From the NCBI GenBank assembly GCA_022432975.1, contig CM039512.1, forward strand, positions 43,499,124 through 43,563,123: a DNA stretch of 64,000 bases, given 5' to 3'. Source of the stretch: Begonia masoniana (taxonomy: Eukaryota; Streptophyta; Magnoliopsida; Cucurbitales; Begoniaceae). Below, piece by piece: positions 31,824 to 43,660 of the stretch. The notes beneath the pieces are model-generated. The model saw only the letters and a list, made by a program, of their open reading frames with translations. It was not told the DNA's origin and made no database searches. Position 1 is the first letter of the stretch; each line of letters begins with the position of its first letter. The position numbers and the translations under genes were made by a program.

Positions 31824-32348
31824 TGACACGGTCCAGACCTAGAAAGTACCCGTGTTAAACCCACAAAAAGATGAAGAATGTGCACGGGTGAATGTGTGAG
31901 TGAAAACCGAACAATGTAATGGAAATGAAGCACAAAAATGAAGATGGGATGACGAGTGATAGTGAGTGTAATGTGAAGAATAGAACAATAAGGTAAAGAT
32001 GGAAAAAGGAAATTCAAACCCTAAGCGGACCCGAGAGCTATCTTATGTTATGCTCACGGGTGCTTGTTTTTTCTTTGGAAAACAACCACTATCGGGCACC
32101 GATTCGGCCCCCTTGTAGAACAAACTTCCAAGGAAAGATGATGTGGAAGGTTAATACGAGCTTACTCTAGCAACCTTGAGTTAGTAAGCAATGAAGACCT
32201 ACTCCTTTCACGAATTGAAAAATCTGTGGCTTACCTCCATTGAAGGTAACATTGGAAGACAAAGGTAACTCGTATATTGAGAAAATTGACAAAAGGTTTT
32301 TCAATGCAACTAAGCAATGCCTATAAATAATCCCTAATGGTGGCGGCT
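31824..32348 (-). mobile_element. Family-V 5' LTR, proximal part
   Basis: The LTR terminus TGACACGGTCC (plus strand) abuts the primer-binding site. The segment at 32030-32100 (CACGGGTGCTTG ... AACAACCACTA) matches the LTR of the plus-strand V element at 20890-20940 in reverse. Element Y1 interrupts it at 32349; the LTR resumes at 45035. Confidence 0.8.
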
Positions 32349-32679
32349 TGTAACGCCCCGAATTATATAAACCCGGTTCGTTACACATAACTCGAACATA
32401 ACTAAGAAACTTTGGACCAAGTTTTAAACTTCCCTCGAAAAAATTCAACATTTTCTAAAAACTCAAAAGCATTTAAAATCTTGCAGCGGAAAAATCATTT
32501 GAGCAAAACAGAAATTTAACAGGGCTGTGAAGCGATATTTGAAAATGACAGTTGAAATATTAAGAAAATAATTCGGCCAAAAGGGATGAAGACTTAAGCA
32601 TGAAATATTAAAATTTATAAAGGTCAAACGCATCTGCCGCTGAACAAGGTCAACGAAAAAGGGCAAAAACAAAACTGAA

Positions 32680-33190
32680 GGTTTCCACCGATGACGTCAG
32701 CCGGCAGAATCTTTCTTCCAGCTTCAGCCGATCGCAAAACGACGAGTTTTGCTACTCGTATCTGCCGATGACGTCAGCCGAATGAATCATCCATCCAGCC
32801 TCTGCCGATCGTAAAATGACGAGTTTTGCTACTCGCATCTGCCGATGACGTCAGCCGAATGAATCATCCATCCAGCCTCTACCGATCGCAAAACGACAAA
32901 TGAAAGTCTTTTAAATCATAAACCCAATAGAGCACATCATCCGGTCACTAAACGACAAACTACTTCCTACACCTACCGATAAGTCTAATACACGACATCC
33001 ACCGGTGACTAAACGACGAAACTTCTCCTGCATCATCTGATAAGTTTAACACACGACATCCACCGGTGACTAAACGACAAAACTTCTGCTACATCATCCG
33101 ATAGGTTTAACACACGACATCCACCGGACGACGTCAGCCGGGTGATCTATCCATCCGATAGACTTCATCTTCCGATAGACTAAATCTATC
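32680..33190. repeat. TGACGTCA / CATCTGCCGA repeat zone of the Y1 3' LTR
   Basis: About 77-bp units with CTGCCGATGACGTCAGCCG repeat three times (32685-32890), followed by about 60-bp units with CATCCACCGGTGACTAAACG. TGACGTCA is an exact palindrome and a known plant bZIP-binding core. Confidence 0.85.
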
Positions 33191-33639
33191 GGTAGACAAA
33201 ACACATAACAACCTGAAATTCAACAGATAACCATCTAAAACCAACATCTGTATCCTTAACCAAATAAATCCCAAATAGGAAAATTTCAAAGGGGTTTTAA
33301 AAAAAAAAACATCAAATAGCTGTTGTCATTAGATCCTCAAGACTCATCGATAAAATACTCGACTACTAAGACTTCACCTACAGATAAATGTTAAACCGCC
33401 TCAACAGAACACCGAACTGTGGCATGAATGTGCTTAGCAACTTCAACTAATCATCAGTAAATTCAGGGAACACACCTGCTGTCACTTCTTCACCTACATC
33501 ACAAAACTCATCTATTAGCCTAATGCTAAATAAGTGAAGCATTATTGAAACGAAATGCTGAAATGTAAATCTTAATCATGCAGTTTCTACATTCTCAACT
33601 TAGTTACATTCGCATTCACCACATTCTGATCTCAATATT

Positions 33640-33825
33640 CCATTGGGAGTGGGATCAGTTCTCCCAAAGTAATAAATCCTCTATATCAATTAAGGGGCGG
33701 ATTAGTCCCCTTAATAGCTATCATGATCCCCAGATTCCCTTGAGAGTGGGATCAACTCTCCCAATGTTATAAATCCACTACATCAATTAAGGGGCGGATT
33801 AGTTCCCTTAATAGCTATCATAACA
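33640..33825. repeat. Two-copy hairpin repeat in the Y1 3' LTR
   Basis: Each unit of about 95-115 bp has two hairpins: TTGGGAGTGGGATCA ... TCTCCCAA and TTAAGGGGCGGATTAG ... CCCTTAA. The same pair is in the Y3 (36980-37160) and Y1 5' (44160-44340) LTRs. Confidence 0.8.
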
Positions 33826-33945
33826 TGTTCTGTTCATGTCTTACCATTCATTCCATGTAAATTCATTTTTGTATTCTTTCAAAAATATGATGCATGACAA
33901 ACAGAAAACACTCAACATGCAAAAACCTACTGTTTTGTGATGTAG

Positions 33946-33955
33946 GCCCGAAGGC
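33946..33955 (-). promoter_or_regulatory. GCCTTCGGGC potential UUCG hairpin in the Y1 3' LTR
   Basis: In sense RNA, GCC and GGC pair around a UUCG loop. It lies 14 bases after CCAGGTAAGT (33979-33970). Identical modules occur at 37289-37298, 44468-44477, 48886-48895 and 55524-55533. Confidence 0.5.
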
Positions 33956-34509
33956 ACACACATTACTTCACTTACCTGGCTTCCCGAGAGGTTTCTGGTT
34001 GTAGGATATTCCCAGAGCTGGCTCACCTAAAACATAAGCACAGCATTACTTAAACTTCATTCTAAACATTCGGAAATCTAAGGGGCTAGTCCTGGGAGTT
34101 CTTTTCTTCACCATTCTCGATTCATCGCTAAACCCCAAACCCCACCCCTCACTCGCAGCACTTCTAAAACACATACATTGCCATCCTTCAGTTACCTAGA
34201 CACTAAAACAGCAAGTAATCAAATCAAAACTCACCTTGGTTGAAGGAAAATCAGGCAGGGGAATCGCCAGTGGTTCCTGCTGGAGAACTGGTGGCCGAGA
34301 GAAAAAGGGATAAACAGAATGGCGGCTACAGTGCATTAAACCCAAAACCTCTTTCCTTAAATACGTTATCCACTTTTCAAATTGCTAATTACCCTTTTGT
34401 CCTTGTATAGTTATTAACTAACCTAATCACTTTCTCTCCCAATTCTTTCATAAAATTAGGACATCATAATTGATAAATTAAATTTGGTTTCATAAAACCG
34501 AATGCTACA

Positions 34510-34522
34510 ATCTACTCTCCTT
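34510..34522 (-). other. Polypurine tract of Y1
   Basis: The minus strand reads AAGGAGAGTAGAT directly before the 3' LTR start, the usual plus-strand primer position. Confidence 0.7.
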
Positions 34523-34561
34523 AAAAGAATTTTGTCCTCAAAATTTAGTACCTGAATAATT

Positions 34562-35696
34562 CTGGATATTGGTCTATCATGTCTTGCTGGTGCTCCCAAG
34601 TTGTCTCCTCTATATTCTGGTTATGCCATAAGACTTTCACCAGTGGGACTTCTTTGTTGCGCAACACTTTCACAGCATAGTCTAGGATCCTCACTGGTTT
34701 ATCATCATATGTAAGAGTAGGAAGGACTTCAATACTCTGCTAATCCACAATCTGCGATGGATCTCCCACACACTTCTTCAACATAGAAACATGGAACACA
34801 TTATGGATTCCTTCCATAGAAGCCGGTAGCTGCAACTGATAAGCTGCCCTCCCAACTCTCCTCAGTATAGTGAACGGTCCAGTAAATCTGGGGTTCAACT
34901 TGCCTCTCTTCCTGAATCTCACAACTCCTTTAAATGGTGATACCTTGAGAAAAACTTCATCACTTACCTCAAACTCCAATCCTCTGCATCTCTTATCAGC
35001 ATAGCTTTTCTGCCGGCTTTGAGCTGTTAAAATTCTCTGTCGGATGAGGGCAATCTTTTCCACTGTTTGCTGCACAATATTAGGACCAATTAATTGTGCT
35101 TCTCCAACTTCATCCCAATACAATGGAGATCTGCACTTTCGTCCATATAATGCCTCGTATGGTGCCATGTCTATTGTTGCCTGAAAACTGTTATTGTAAG
35201 AGAACTCAACCAATGATAAATACTTACTCCAAGAACCTTGAAATTCTAAAACACATGCACGAAGCATATCCTCCAACGTTTGGATAGTCCTATCGGATTG
35301 TCCATCAGTTTGAGGGTGAAAAGATGTGCTAAAACTAAGCTGTGTTCCCATAGCCTTGTGCAAACTTTTCCAAAACTTAGATGTAAATCTAGAGTCTCGG
35401 TCCGAAACTATGGTACCTAGAACTCCATGTAACCTAACAATTTCTTGCACATACAATTCAGCAAGTTGATCCATCGAGTAAGTCACCTTTATTGGTAGGA
35501 AATGAGCTGATTTGGTTAGACGGTCGACTATCACCCAAATTGCATCATGTCCTTTTGCTGTTCTAGGCAATCCCACAACAAAGTCCATCGTTATTTGTTC
35601 CCATTTCCATTCAGGAACTGGTAAAGGTTGTAACATTCCAGCAGGTCTCTGATGCTCAGCTTTAACTTGTTGACAAACTAGACACGTGTAACGGCC
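34562..35696 (-). pseudogene. Y1 pol, 3' part: integrase core and chromodomain
   Basis: After the Y3 insertion the integrase resumes with [14 protein letters not shown], then [20 protein letters not shown] (first Asp), [16 protein letters not shown] (second Asp), [20 protein letters not shown] (catalytic Glu replaced by Asp in QSDRT, where QSERT is usual) and the C-terminal [12 protein letters not shown] domain. A TAG at 34740 separates this from a chromodomain-like end, KPVRILDYAVKVLRNKEVPL, then WHNQNIEETTWEHQQ. A chromodomain fused to integrase is the mark of Tekay/Del chromoviruses; it is thought to steer insertion to heterochromatin. The stop, the substitution and the split make it inactive. 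Confidence 0.92.
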
Positions 35697-37859
35697 CGAA
35701 TTATATAAACCTGGTTCGTTACTCATAAACTCGAACTTGACTAAGAGACTTTGGACTAAATTTAAAACTTCGTTCAAAAGTCAAAATTTGACATTTTGTA
35801 AGCTTCAAAACATTTGAAAACTTGCAGCGGAAATCATTTAAGCAAAAATAGAGTTAAACAAAACTATAGAAACAATGTTTGAATAATCGGTTGCAATATT
35901 AAGAAATAATCGACCAAAGAAAGTAAAGGTTTAATCGTAAAATACTTGAGAAGTTACGGAAGTCAAACGTAGCTGCCGCTGAGCAAAGTCAACGGAAGAG
36001 ACTGGAACAGAAAACAGAAGGCTTCTTCCGGTGACAAAACGACAAAAACTTTGGTTACGTCATCCGGTGGATTTAACAAACGACATCCACCGGTGACTAA
36101 ATGACAAAGTCCATTTTTCCTTCGCAAGACAAAACAAAATTGAATACATCGCCCGGTCACTAAGTGACAAAACCCATTGCTCGCAACCACCGGTCATAAG
36201 ACGACAAAAGTCTTCCTACATCAACCGATGACGTCAGCTGGATGATTTCCTTCATCCGATCGACTAAATCTCGCATCCACCAGTGACGTTAGCCGGATGA
36301 TTTCCTTCATCCGATCAACTTTATCTCACATCCACCAGGTGACGTCAGCCAGATGATTTCCGTCATCCGATCGACTTTATCACACATCCACCGGTGACGT
36401 CAGCCGGATGATTTCCTTCATCTGAATGACTTTATCTCACATCCACCGGTAGACAAAAACACAAAACATCCACCGGTGAACTTCATTCACCATTGGTTGA
36501 ATTTACAAACTTTACTCAAAGCATTCAAAACAACCTCACCCCAAATAACATCTGACATTCAACAAATAGCCATTAACAAAAGAACAACGTCTGTATCCTC
36601 GACACAACTTTGGACATATTAAACTCTAACTACATTTAAATCACGTAAACATTAAATAACTACTGTCGTTAAATTCTTAGCGTTCACCAATAAAATACTT
36701 AACTACTGAAACTTCACCTACAGACAAGTGTTAAACCGCCTCATTAGAACACCAAACCGTGGCAAGAATGTGCTTCAACAGCATCGCCTATTCCTCAGTA
36801 AATTCAGAGAACTCTCTAGTGGTTACCTCAACACCTACATCACAAAACTCATCTATTAGCCTAATGCTAAGCAAGTAAAGCAATAATGAAATGGAATACT
36901 GAAACATAAATCCTAATCATGCAGCTTCTACTTTCACAACTCAATTGTAATTTCGTTCATTCACTGAAATGATCCATCGGTTCCATTGGGTGGTGGATCA
37001 GTTCTCCCAAAGTCATACATCCTATTCTCAATTAAGGGGCGGATTAGTTCCCTTAACAGCTGATCTGATCCCTCAATTCCATTGGGAGTGGGATCAGTTC
37101 TCCCAAAGTCATACATCCTCTTCTCAATTAAGGGGCGGATTAGTTCCCTTAACAGCTGATCTGTTTCAATCTGTTCATACCTTGCCATAACATTTCATGT
37201 AAATTCATTTTCGTATTTCTTCAAAAACATGATGCATGACAAAAAGAAAACACTCAAACATACATAAACCTACTGTTTTGTGATGTAGGCCCGAAGGCAC
37301 ACACAATACTTCACTTACCTGGTCTCCTGGAAAATCGCTCGGTTTCAACTACTTTAGAAGCCCTGCTCACCTAATGTCATAAGCAGAATACCGATTAGAT
37401 CATCACTAACCTTATCCTATATCATTCAGAAACCTAAGGAGCTAGTTTGGAAGTTCTGGTCATCGTACATTTTTGGCTCAACACTAAACTCGAACTCAAC
37501 TCACTCACAGCATTATCAAAAATACACACATTACACTCTCTCTGCAATCTAGCCACAAAAATCTCAAGAAAACAAAGGGAGAACTTACCTAGTTTGAGGG
37601 TTGAAGATCGGAGAGGAAAAATTGTCTGGAGCTCTGCTAAGCTTGAGCTGTATACCGAGAAAGGAAAAATGAGAGAACAGTGGCGGCTAAACCTCATTAA
37701 ACCTTCCATTAAATACGCTATTCAAAATAACATCTCAAATTACGATCATGCCCTTACACTCACATTTATTAACCTAATCACTAGCTCCCCAATTTCATCC
37801 ATAAAACATCCACTAAAAGTTGATAAAGTAAACTGGTTTAAACGAAATCGGGTGTTACA
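35697..37859 (-). mobile_element. Y3: solo LTR of family Y in the Y1 integrase, 2163 bp, TSD ACACG
   Basis: It runs from TGTAACGGCC to GGGTGTTACA with ACACG on both sides (35692-35696 and 37860-37864). It splits the Y1 integrase zinc finger between ESC and LVCQQ. It carries the donor-like CCAGGTAAGT (37322-37313), GCCTTCGGGC (37298-37289), hairpin repeats (36980-37160) and a CATCCACCGG/TGACGTCAGCC zone (36025-36480). Confidence 0.95.
36025..36480. repeat. CATCCACCGGTGACGTCAGCC repeat zone in Y3
   Basis: About 55-60-bp units combine CATCCACCGGTGACGTCAGC and GGATGATTTCCTTCATCCGA, four copies with variants at 36225-36440. The second half is itself an inverted repeat (GGATGA ... TCATCC). Confidence 0.85.
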
Positions 37860-37864
37860 ACACG

Positions 37865-40493
37865 ATTCCACATAACCTGCCACACTTCTTTTCATACCTG
37901 GCCACCAATAATGTCGTTTAAGATCCTTGTACATCTTCGTACTTTCAGGGTGAATAGAAAATTTGGAAGAATGTGCTTCAGAAAGAATCTCATCTCGAAG
38001 TTCTTTAACAGCAGGGACAATCCATCTATTTCTAAACTTAAGGATTCCATTAGCAGAATAGTTAAAATCTGATTTGTCCATAGAATTCATGCTTAACTTG
38101 TACTTGTTACACTCGTCATCACTCGTCTGTGCTTCCTTTATTTTCTCCAGAATTGTAGGCTTTAAGGTTATGGCTGAAAGTATGGCTGATACACTGGATA
38201 CTGCTTCTAGATTAAACCTTTGAAATTCTGACTCTAAGGCTAACGGTATATTGAAAATCATATTTGGGGTTGGTGTTGTTACTCTAGTCAAAGCATCTGC
38301 CACAACATTTGCTTTGCCGGGATGGTATTTAATCTCGAAATCATAGTCCTTTACAAATTCCAACCATCGACGTTGCCTCATGTTTAGTTCCTTTTGTGTG
38401 AAAATATACTTCGGGCTCTTATGATCAGAAAATATCTCACAAGATTGCCCATACAAGTAATGCCTCCAAATCTTAAGTGCAAATACCACTGCAGCTAATT
38501 CTAAGTCATGTGTAGGGTAATTCTTCTCATGTGTTTTCAACTGTCTAAAGGCATAAGCTATTACTTTATTATCCTGCATTAACACACAACCGAGACCAAT
38601 TTTGGAAGCATCACAGTAAATACTAAATTTACCATCTTCAACTGGAAGGGTTAAAATTGGAGCATTGGTCAGTTTCTGTTTCAAGGTCTGGAAACTATGC
38701 TCACATTCATCAGTCCATATATACTTCACATTTTTCCTTGTTAACTTAGCAAGGGGCGTAGCAATTTTCGAGAATCCTTCAATGAACTTTCTATAATACC
38801 CTGCAAGTCCAAGAAAACTTCTTATATCTGTAGCATTCCTTGGTTGGGGCCATTCCTTAACTGCTCGAACCTTAGCTGGATCGACAGATATCCCATCCCC
38901 AGAGATAACATGTCCTAAAAAGTGAACTTGGTCCAACCAAAATTCACACCTAGAAAACTTGACGTATAGTTGGTGCTGTTTTAATACTTCCAACACCAAG
39001 GTCAGGTGCCTAGCATGCTCATCCATGGAACGGGAATAGATTAAAATATCATCGATAATTACTATGACAAACTTATCCAAAAATTCATGAAACACTCTAT
39101 TCATGAGATCCATAAAGGCTGCTGGTGCATTTGTCAACCCAAAGGACATGAGCAAACACTCATAATGTCCATACCTTGTGCGAAAAGCAGTCTTTGGAAT
39201 ATCTTCAGATTTAACCTTCAACTGGTAATAACCGGACCTAAGGTCAATCTTAGAGAAAACTCTCGCACCATTAAACTGATCAAATAAATCATCAATCCTC
39301 GGCAGTGGATACTTGTTCTTGACAGTTAGCTTATTCAGTTCTCTATAGTCTATGCACATACGCATCAATTTATCTTTCTTTTTGACAAAAAAGACAGGTG
39401 CACCCCATGGTGAAAAGCTAGGGCGTATGAACCCTTTCTCCAACAAATCCTCTAACTGCTTCTTCAATTCCTTAAGTTCTGTTGGTGCTAGTCTATATGG
39501 ATTCTTGGATACAGGCTCAACGCCTAGGTAGACATCCACACCAAATTCAATTTCCTTATCTGGTGGCAAGCCATGAAGGTCATCTAAGAATACTTTCGAA
39601 AAATCTTGGACAACTAAGACATTCTTGGGGCTTGATTTTTCTACTAGTTGTGTGTCTAAAACATTGGCCAAAAAGCACAAATACTCACTGCATGGGAAGG
39701 GTCTACAATCGACAGAAGTCATCACAGTCATTTCCTTACTCTTCTTCAGAGCTTGGAAGGTATGGTTTAAACCACCAGGGGATTGAAAACTAACAATTCC
39801 AGTCCTACAATCTATTGTGGCATAATGCTTAAACAACCAATCCATTCCTAGGATTACATCAAATCTCATTATGTCCATAATAATGAGATCGACAGGCAAA
39901 TTCATGTTTCCTACTAATACAACACTATCAGGCATCACTTGGTTAGAGTGCATGCGTTCACCAGAGGGTAAGGCAACATTAAACACATGCTCAGTTGGGG
40001 TAAGCTCTACATCTAACTTATCAGCAAATGTCGATGCTATGAATGAATGTGTTGCACCAGAATCTATCAATGTAAAAGTAGGTAAAGAGTTGACCAGTAT
40101 AGTACCTGACACAACAGCAGGCTGTTCATCATCGCCCGGCTCCACCATGGAGAATATCCTTGGCTTTATTATAGCAGGGCTATTCTTTAAGACTGGGCAG
40201 TCTCTGTTAAGGTGACCAACTTTGCCGCAGTTGAAACACCGAGTGACCCTGGGCATTGCGCAATCCCTGAATGCGTGTCCAACTTCTTTGCAATTGAAAC
40301 ACCTTCCCGAAACAAACCTGCATTCACCCAAGTGACTTTTCAGACACTTCGGGCACTGGGGATACTTCTTGTCATCCGGTACCTTCCTCCCTGATCCTTG
40401 GCTACCCTGGCCTTCATTTGGCCTCTTCATTCCTCTCTGTTGTTGGGGTTGGACAAACTTTCGCGGGGCTTTCTTCGGTCCAGAACATTTCAT
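37865..40493 (-). pseudogene. Y1 gag C-terminus to integrase N-terminus
   Basis: This long frame encodes, in order: a basic linker, two CCHC knuckles ([14 protein letters not shown] and [14 protein letters not shown]), an aspartic protease with [14 protein letters not shown] with [35 protein letters not shown] and [10 protein letters not shown] (usual FIDD changed to IIDD), RNase H with [16 protein letters not shown] and the [18 protein letters not shown] block, then an HHCC start [19 protein letters not shown]. It ends at the Y3 insertion. The frame is intact over more than 870 residues, but upstream gag is out of frame and downstream integrase is separated, so no full polyprotein can be made. 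Confidence 0.95.
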
Positions 40494-41206
40494 TCGGCTT
40501 CCTCCACCTCCAAGGCTGTGGACACAACTTCACTGAAAGGCAAGCCTTTAAAACCCGAAAACTTGACTCCTCTGTACACCTCTGGCTTCAGTCCATTCAT
40601 AAATTGAAACATTTTATCTTCGTTTCTGTAAACAAAGTGTCCAGCGAATCTGGACAGGGACTCAAATTGTCAAACGTACTCAGCCACAGACCCTGTCTGC
40701 TTCAAGTTCATGAACTCCACCTTCTTTGCGGACTGAACGGTGCTGTTGAAATATTTTTCAAAGAAGGTGTCCTTAAACTGAGACCAAGTCATAGACAGAA
40801 TATCAGTGGTGGTCTCAATTGTCTCCCACCAAAGTTGGGCATCTCCAGCAAAATGAAACGTCGCCAGAGTGACCTTGTCTCCTTCTCCGACGTTGGCACA
40901 TCGGAGCATGCTTTCGACCTTCCTCAACCACTCTTCAGCAACAATCGAGTTAGATGATTTTCCATCAAATGTGGGCGGTTGAAGCCTCCAGAATCGGTCT
41001 CCTGAATGTTCATTGCTAGAACCCGAGTTGGCACTCCCTTGTACTTCTCGGTTCAGCAACACTCCTAACTGATCGGACTGCTGACGCACTAAGTCTGTTT
41101 GCTGACGTACCAAATCTGTCAGCTGTCTAATAACACTAGGTTCCTCATCACTCCTCAAGTTTGGCATTTCCCTCGGTATTCTAGGTCTTCCTGGGCGTCT
41201 GGCCAT
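40494..41206 (-). pseudogene. Y1 gag N-terminal part
   Basis: The likely start ATG at 41206 opens MARRPGRPRIPREM, as at the start of Y2 gag. The retrotrans-gag pattern WLRKVESMLRCANVGEGDKV, then WWETIETTTDILSMTWSQFK, then [11 protein letters not shown] is clear. A TGA at about 40672 (VAEYV-stop-QFESL, Arg in Y2 region) ends the frame and a one-base shift near 40490 leads to the long pol frame. Gag would form the virus-like particle; here it is broken. Confidence 0.9.
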
Positions 41207-41345
41207 TATACTGAATTCCTGTACAAGGTTAACTACTTTCATAAACATCTAATTACTAAGGCTAACATAAACACTTACAGTTGTTGGAGTACTTCCATGC
41301 AACGATTGGCACTGATGAGTAATCTTTTGAACGATTTAACCGAAT

Positions 41346-41358
41346 GTCTCTGATACCA
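41346..41358 (-). other. Y1 primer-binding site
   Basis: The minus strand reads TGGTATCAGAGAC three bases from the 5' LTR end. It matches the tRNA-iMet complement for eleven bases. Confidence 0.85.
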
Positions 41359-41604
41359 TACTGTAACGCCCCGAGTATATAAACCCAGTTCGTTACACAT
41401 AACTCGAACATAACTAAGAAACTTTGGACCAAGTTTTAAACTTCCCTCGAAAGTTAAAAATTCGACATTTTCTAAAAACTCAAAAGCATTTAAAATCTTG
41501 CAGCGGAAAAATCATTTGCGCAAAACAGAAATTTAACAGGGCTGTGAAGCGATATTTGAAAATGACAGTTGAAATATTAAGAAAATAATTCGGCCAAAAG
41601 GGAT

Positions 41605-43105
41605 TGTAACGCCCCCGAACCCACCCTGACTCAGAGCGCTACATTGCAGACCACTCCTACGTTGAAACCTAATTTAAAATAATTATTATAAACCCTAACT
41701 CATAAATTAGGACTGACACAACGGAATTTAAAACTAAACTCCCGAAACTCTCTTATGTCATATCTAGCTGCCTAAACTCACCAATTCCCTTATCCCTAAC
41801 CTTTAAGCACCACGGCGTCCTTCCCGAAAATTTGGGCAAAGTAACGCCTGAAAATGGCGCCTCCAAAATGCTAGATACCTGCAAACGAATAAATTCCCAA
41901 CTAGATCCAGAATACTCTTACTTAACTAACCAGCAATCAACATACGAAATCTCCAAATAGCAGTACAGATGGAAGCTATAATACTAACATCCCTAAGTGA
42001 AGAAAATCCGCAATATAGGGCGACACATCACCCTGAACTATGACTATATACAATCTCTCAAAACAACATTAACCAAAAAGGCAACTCTACAAACCATCAA
42101 AATAAATGTAAATTATACACGACCCAAAATACTATTCCACCCACATCTTTCCGAAGACCATGGTCGAGACGCCCCAACAATTGCCCGCACCGGCATACCG
42201 CGTACATCATCGACTGTGTCTCAATCCTAGCTTTCCTCGTAGCTCTAACCTGTACTCCTGTCGTCACCTGAACTCCCGCACGTGTTGGCTCACTCCGAGT
42301 GTACAATTTACTCGATCGTTAACCTTTGATCTTGCTAAAATGGAGGAAATCGTGGAGGAGAATCCCCCTTAGCTGCTGGTTTCGTGGGAAGAAAAGGAAG
42401 AAGATGAAAATCTCTTACATTTTTCCTTTTTAACCTAACACATTTTTCTTCTTTTAAATGTTAACCTATAATTTCTTTAAATTTATAAAACAACCCCTCC
42501 CATGCTTTCTTCCTTTTCCTTCCAACGTGGAAGGTCTCACATTAAACCTCACCTTTTCTTTTCTTTATACATTACTTTTCAATACCCTCTTTTGACTTTT
42601 CAAACTTCATACCTCATTAATTTCCTTTATTTCTTTCCACCATTTTTTTAGAAATTGCAAAGTAACTCCTCCCTTTTCTTACTTAATTCCAACATGCAAG
42701 TCTCACATTTCCTCTCATTTTTCTTAACTTATTTTTCCAAGCACAAGGTTTGACTAATCAAACCACACTTTCCATTACTTTTCAACACTATGACTTTTCA
42801 ACCCACCTTTAGTAATTGAGTTTTCAACTTCAATTTTTCTTTAATCACTCCACCTTCTCTTCTCCTCATTAATCCAACATGACATGTTTCTTTTATTAAA
42901 TTCCTCCTTCCCTTAATTTTGGTTTTACATAGAATTCACTTAATAACCCCCTAACAATTCCACTTATAGGTTTTTCTCTCATTTTCTTCTTCTTCAAAAT
43001 TTTCATTTCTAATCTAGTACTTAACATATCCTAGATTCAACGTTAAATTATCATAGCACGTCAAATCTAAAGCTATGCACCTTTTAGAAATTTTCGGGTG
43101 TTACA
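41605..43105 (-). mobile_element. X3: solo LTR of family X, 1501 bp, TSD GGGAT
   Basis: It runs from TGTAACGCCCCCGAACCCAC to TTTCGGGTGTTACA with GGGAT at 41600-41604 and 43106-43110. The left end is the complement of the X2 right end, showing opposite orientation. GTCGAGACGCCCC near 42162 matches X2 near 28860 in reverse. It lacks the X1/X2 segment with the UUCG hairpin and tandem array, so it is a shorter form. Confidence 0.94.
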
Positions 43106-43204
43106 GGGATGAAGACTTAAGCATGAAATACTTAAAATTTATAAAGGTCAAACACATATGCTGCTGAACAAGGTCAATGAAAAAGGGCAAAAACAAAACT
43201 GAAG

Positions 43205-43660
43205 GTTTCCACCGATGACGTCAGCCGGCAGAATCTTTCTTCCAGCTTCAGCCGATCGCAAAACGACGAGTTTTGCTACTCGCATCTGCCGATGACGTCA
43301 GCCGAATGAATCATCCATCCAGCCTCTGCCGATCGCAAAATGACGAGTTTTGCTACTCGCATCTGCCGATGATGTCGGCCGAATGAATCATCAATCCAGC
43401 CACTGCCGATTGCAAAACGACAAATGAAAGTCTTTTAAATCACAAATTCAACAGATCACATCATCCGGTCACTAAACGACAAACTACTTCCTACACCTAC
43501 CGATAAGTCTAATACACGACATCCACCGGTGACTAAACGACGAAACTTCTGCTGCATCATCCGATAAGTTTAAAACACGACATCCACCGGTGACTAAACG
43601 ACAAAACTTCTGCTACATCATCCGATAGGTTTAACACACGACATCCACCGGACGACGTCA
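43205..43660. repeat. TGACGTCA / CATCTGCCGA repeat zone of the Y1 5' LTR
   Basis: Same units as 32680-33190, with the third TGACGTCA mutated to TGATGTCG at about 43371. This divergence helps date Y1. Confidence 0.85.

Larger units (their letters stand above)
32349..34509 (-). mobile_element. Y1 3' LTR
   Basis: In sense orientation it starts TGTAGCATTCGG (34509) and ends GGGGCGTTACA (32349). Blocks in sense order: TATA-like TATTTAAGG (about 34360), donor-like CCAGGTAAGT (33979-33970), GCCTTCGGGC (33955-33946), a two-copy hairpin repeat (about 33640-33820), TTAGCATTAGGCT (33529-33517), and a TGACGTCA/CATCTGCCGA zone (32680-33190). Confidence 0.93.

Noticed and set aside
40398..40957. Plus-strand frames of 69 and 179 residues
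   Set aside because: They are antisense to Y1 gag, whose domain pattern on the minus strand is clear.
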